Shown in pieces: positions 63,161-64,000 of a stretch of 64,000 nucleotides of DNA. Numbering within the stretch: position 1 is the stretch's first letter; each line of letters opens with the position of its first letter. The notes below the pieces were generated by a model. It was not told the DNA's origin, made no database searches, and saw only the letters and a list, made by a program, of their open reading frames with translations. The stretch comes from Pseudomonas triclosanedens (lineage in GTDB: Bacteria; Pseudomonadota; Gammaproteobacteria; Pseudomonadales; Pseudomonadaceae). Location of the stretch: NCBI RefSeq assembly GCF_026686735.1, contig NZ_CP113432.1, positions 1 to 64,000 on the forward strand, read 5' to 3'. A program made the position numbers and the translations under genes.

Positions 63161-64000
63161 ATGAGCGCATCCCACGTCGAATTGCCCAACGCCTTCTACG
63201 CGCCGACCCTGCTGCCGGCCATCGAGGAACTGTTGTCCCGAGGCGTCGGCGCCCAGGCCCTGGAAGCGTGTTTCCGGCGCAGCCTGCTGGAGCTGCGCAC
63301 GCCGCTGGTGCGGGTTCCACTGTTCCTCTCGCGGCGCTTCTGGGCGTTGGCGGAAGAGGCCAGCGGTGACCCGGCGATCGGCTTGCAGGCCGCGCGGCAC
63401 TTCGCGTCCAGCCTCACCAATGGGCTGACCTACCTGTTCGATGTGGCGCCGACGCTGGAGTCGGCCTGCGCGCATTTCGCCGAGTACTTTCCCTACTTCA
63501 ACGGCTCGCTGTGCGTCGAGCTGCACCGCCGCGACGGCAGGGTGATGCTGTCGCTGCGCGAGCGCGGCGCGCTGCGTTCCGGCCGCCAGAGCCGCGAGTA
63601 CACGGTGGTGGGCATCTGCAGCCTGCTGCGGCGCAAGCTGCTGGCCAGCGGGATCACCCAGGACCCGTTGCTGAGCATCGACCTGCCCGGTGCCGCGCCA
63701 GTCAACGACGAGCGCTATGTGCAGGCGCTGCGCGCGCCACTGCGATGGGGCGCGCCGGACCTGGTGCTGCACCTGGACGCCGCGCTGTTCGGGCGTGTGC
63801 TGGCGCCGCACAACGCGATGCTGGAAGGCACCCTGGTCGGCTTGCTCGACCAGGCGCGGGCGCAGACCCAGCGCACTTTGCTGGATGACGCGGCTGACTA
63901 CATCGCGCGGGAGCTGCCTGGCGGGGCGAGCTTCCAGTCGTTTTGCGAAGGCCGCCACCTGACTGAGCGCACGGCCGCGCGGCGGTTGCTCAGCCACGGC
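63161..64000 (+). CDS. AraC-family transcriptional regulator (3' end outside window)
   Basis: An open frame of 280 codons from MSASHVELPNAFYAPTLLPA to the window edge with no stop. It is an arabinose-binding-type N-terminal domain (YLFDVAPTLESACAHFAEYFPYF, YTVVGICSLLRRKLLASGIT) followed by the start of the AraC helix-turn-helix (SFQSFCEGRHLTERTAARRLLS). Roughly 50-60 residues are missing. It lies 70 bases after the hydrolase on the same strand; its target is unknown. Confidence 0.88.
   Translation, partial: MSASHVELPNAFYAPTLLPAIEELLSRGVGAQALEACFRRSLLELRTPLVRVPLFLSRRFWALAEEASGDPAIGLQAARHFASSLTNGLTYLFDVAPTLESACAHFAEYFPYFNGSLCVELHRRDGRVMLSLRERGALRSGRQSREYTVVGICSLLRRKLLASGITQDPLLSIDLPGAAPVNDERYVQALRAPLRWGAPDLVLHLDAALFGRVLAPHNAMLEGTLVGLLDQARAQTQRTLLDDAADYIARELPGGASFQSFCEGRHLTERTAARRLLSHG

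Overview
The window reads as a chromosomal segment of a high-GC Pseudomonas, most likely of the P. aeruginosa / P. nitroreducens / P. citronellolis side of the genus (inference from gene order and protein similarity recalled from memory; no search was run). It opens inside dnaA and continues dnaN-recF-gyrB, the standard origin-proximal order. The core then runs plsC-type acyltransferase, gmhB, glyS-glyQ, tag, htrB-type acyltransferase, PilZ, yhhQ, trkA-rsmB-fmt-def, tsaP, dprA, tsaC, qor, hemF, aroE and later trpBA/trpI. No tRNA, rRNA, CRISPR array, insertion sequence or prophage gene was recognised.

Layout. (1) 1-10.3 kb: replication genes, with two perfect ParB-binding parS palindromes inside recF, then lipid and LPS genes and glycyl-tRNA synthetase. 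(2) 10.4-14.5 kb: tag, preceded by a perfect LexA-type SOS box, then an accessory pair on the opposite strand: an exosortase (XrtQ-like) and a VIT/vWA protein with a C-terminal PEP-type sorting tail, which looks like a one-enzyme, one-substrate surface system. (3) 14.5-28.6 kb: conserved housekeeping, including an Nramp transporter, a PilZ protein and a queuosine-precursor transporter behind a candidate preQ1-I riboswitch. It also holds the def-fmt-rsmB-trkA operon, the pilus secretin-associated protein TsaP, DprA, and hemF with an Anr/Dnr-type box. (4) 28.7-36.9 kb: a Fur-box-preceded ECF sigma / FecR / TonB-receptor iron uptake system and small metabolic or regulatory genes. (5) 37-46.8 kb: trpBA with divergent trpI, dodecin, two DUF1161 proteins flanking OsmC, two paralogous lipoproteins, a lipoprotein metallo-aminopeptidase, and a tandem DUF1254 pair with Sec and Tat signals. 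(6) 47-60 kb: a catabolic cluster for an acyl-CoA-activated substrate: AMP ligase, 3-hydroxyacyl-CoA dehydrogenase, two acyl-CoA dehydrogenases, a fused hydratase/dehydrogenase, an IclR regulator, and a DUF1329/DUF1302 pair with an AraC regulator. (7) 60-64 kb: two LysR regulators, an epoxide-hydrolase-like enzyme, and an AraC regulator cut by the right edge.

The catabolic cluster appears coordinated. The same 15-bp palindrome (TT-YY-GCTGTGC-RR-AA) sits just upstream of both the ligase and the fused beta-oxidation gene, which suggests that the IclR protein controls both transcripts. The activation, dehydrogenation, hydration and second dehydrogenation steps are present, but no thiolase is. 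The two acyl-CoA dehydrogenases look like complementary subunits rather than duplicates.

The strongest leads are the dedicated exosortase module, the SOS box on tag, the preQ1 riboswitch, the IclR palindrome pair and the Sec/Tat DUF1254 pair. Gene names come from recognised motifs, length and synteny; substrate assignments in the accessory regions are inference.
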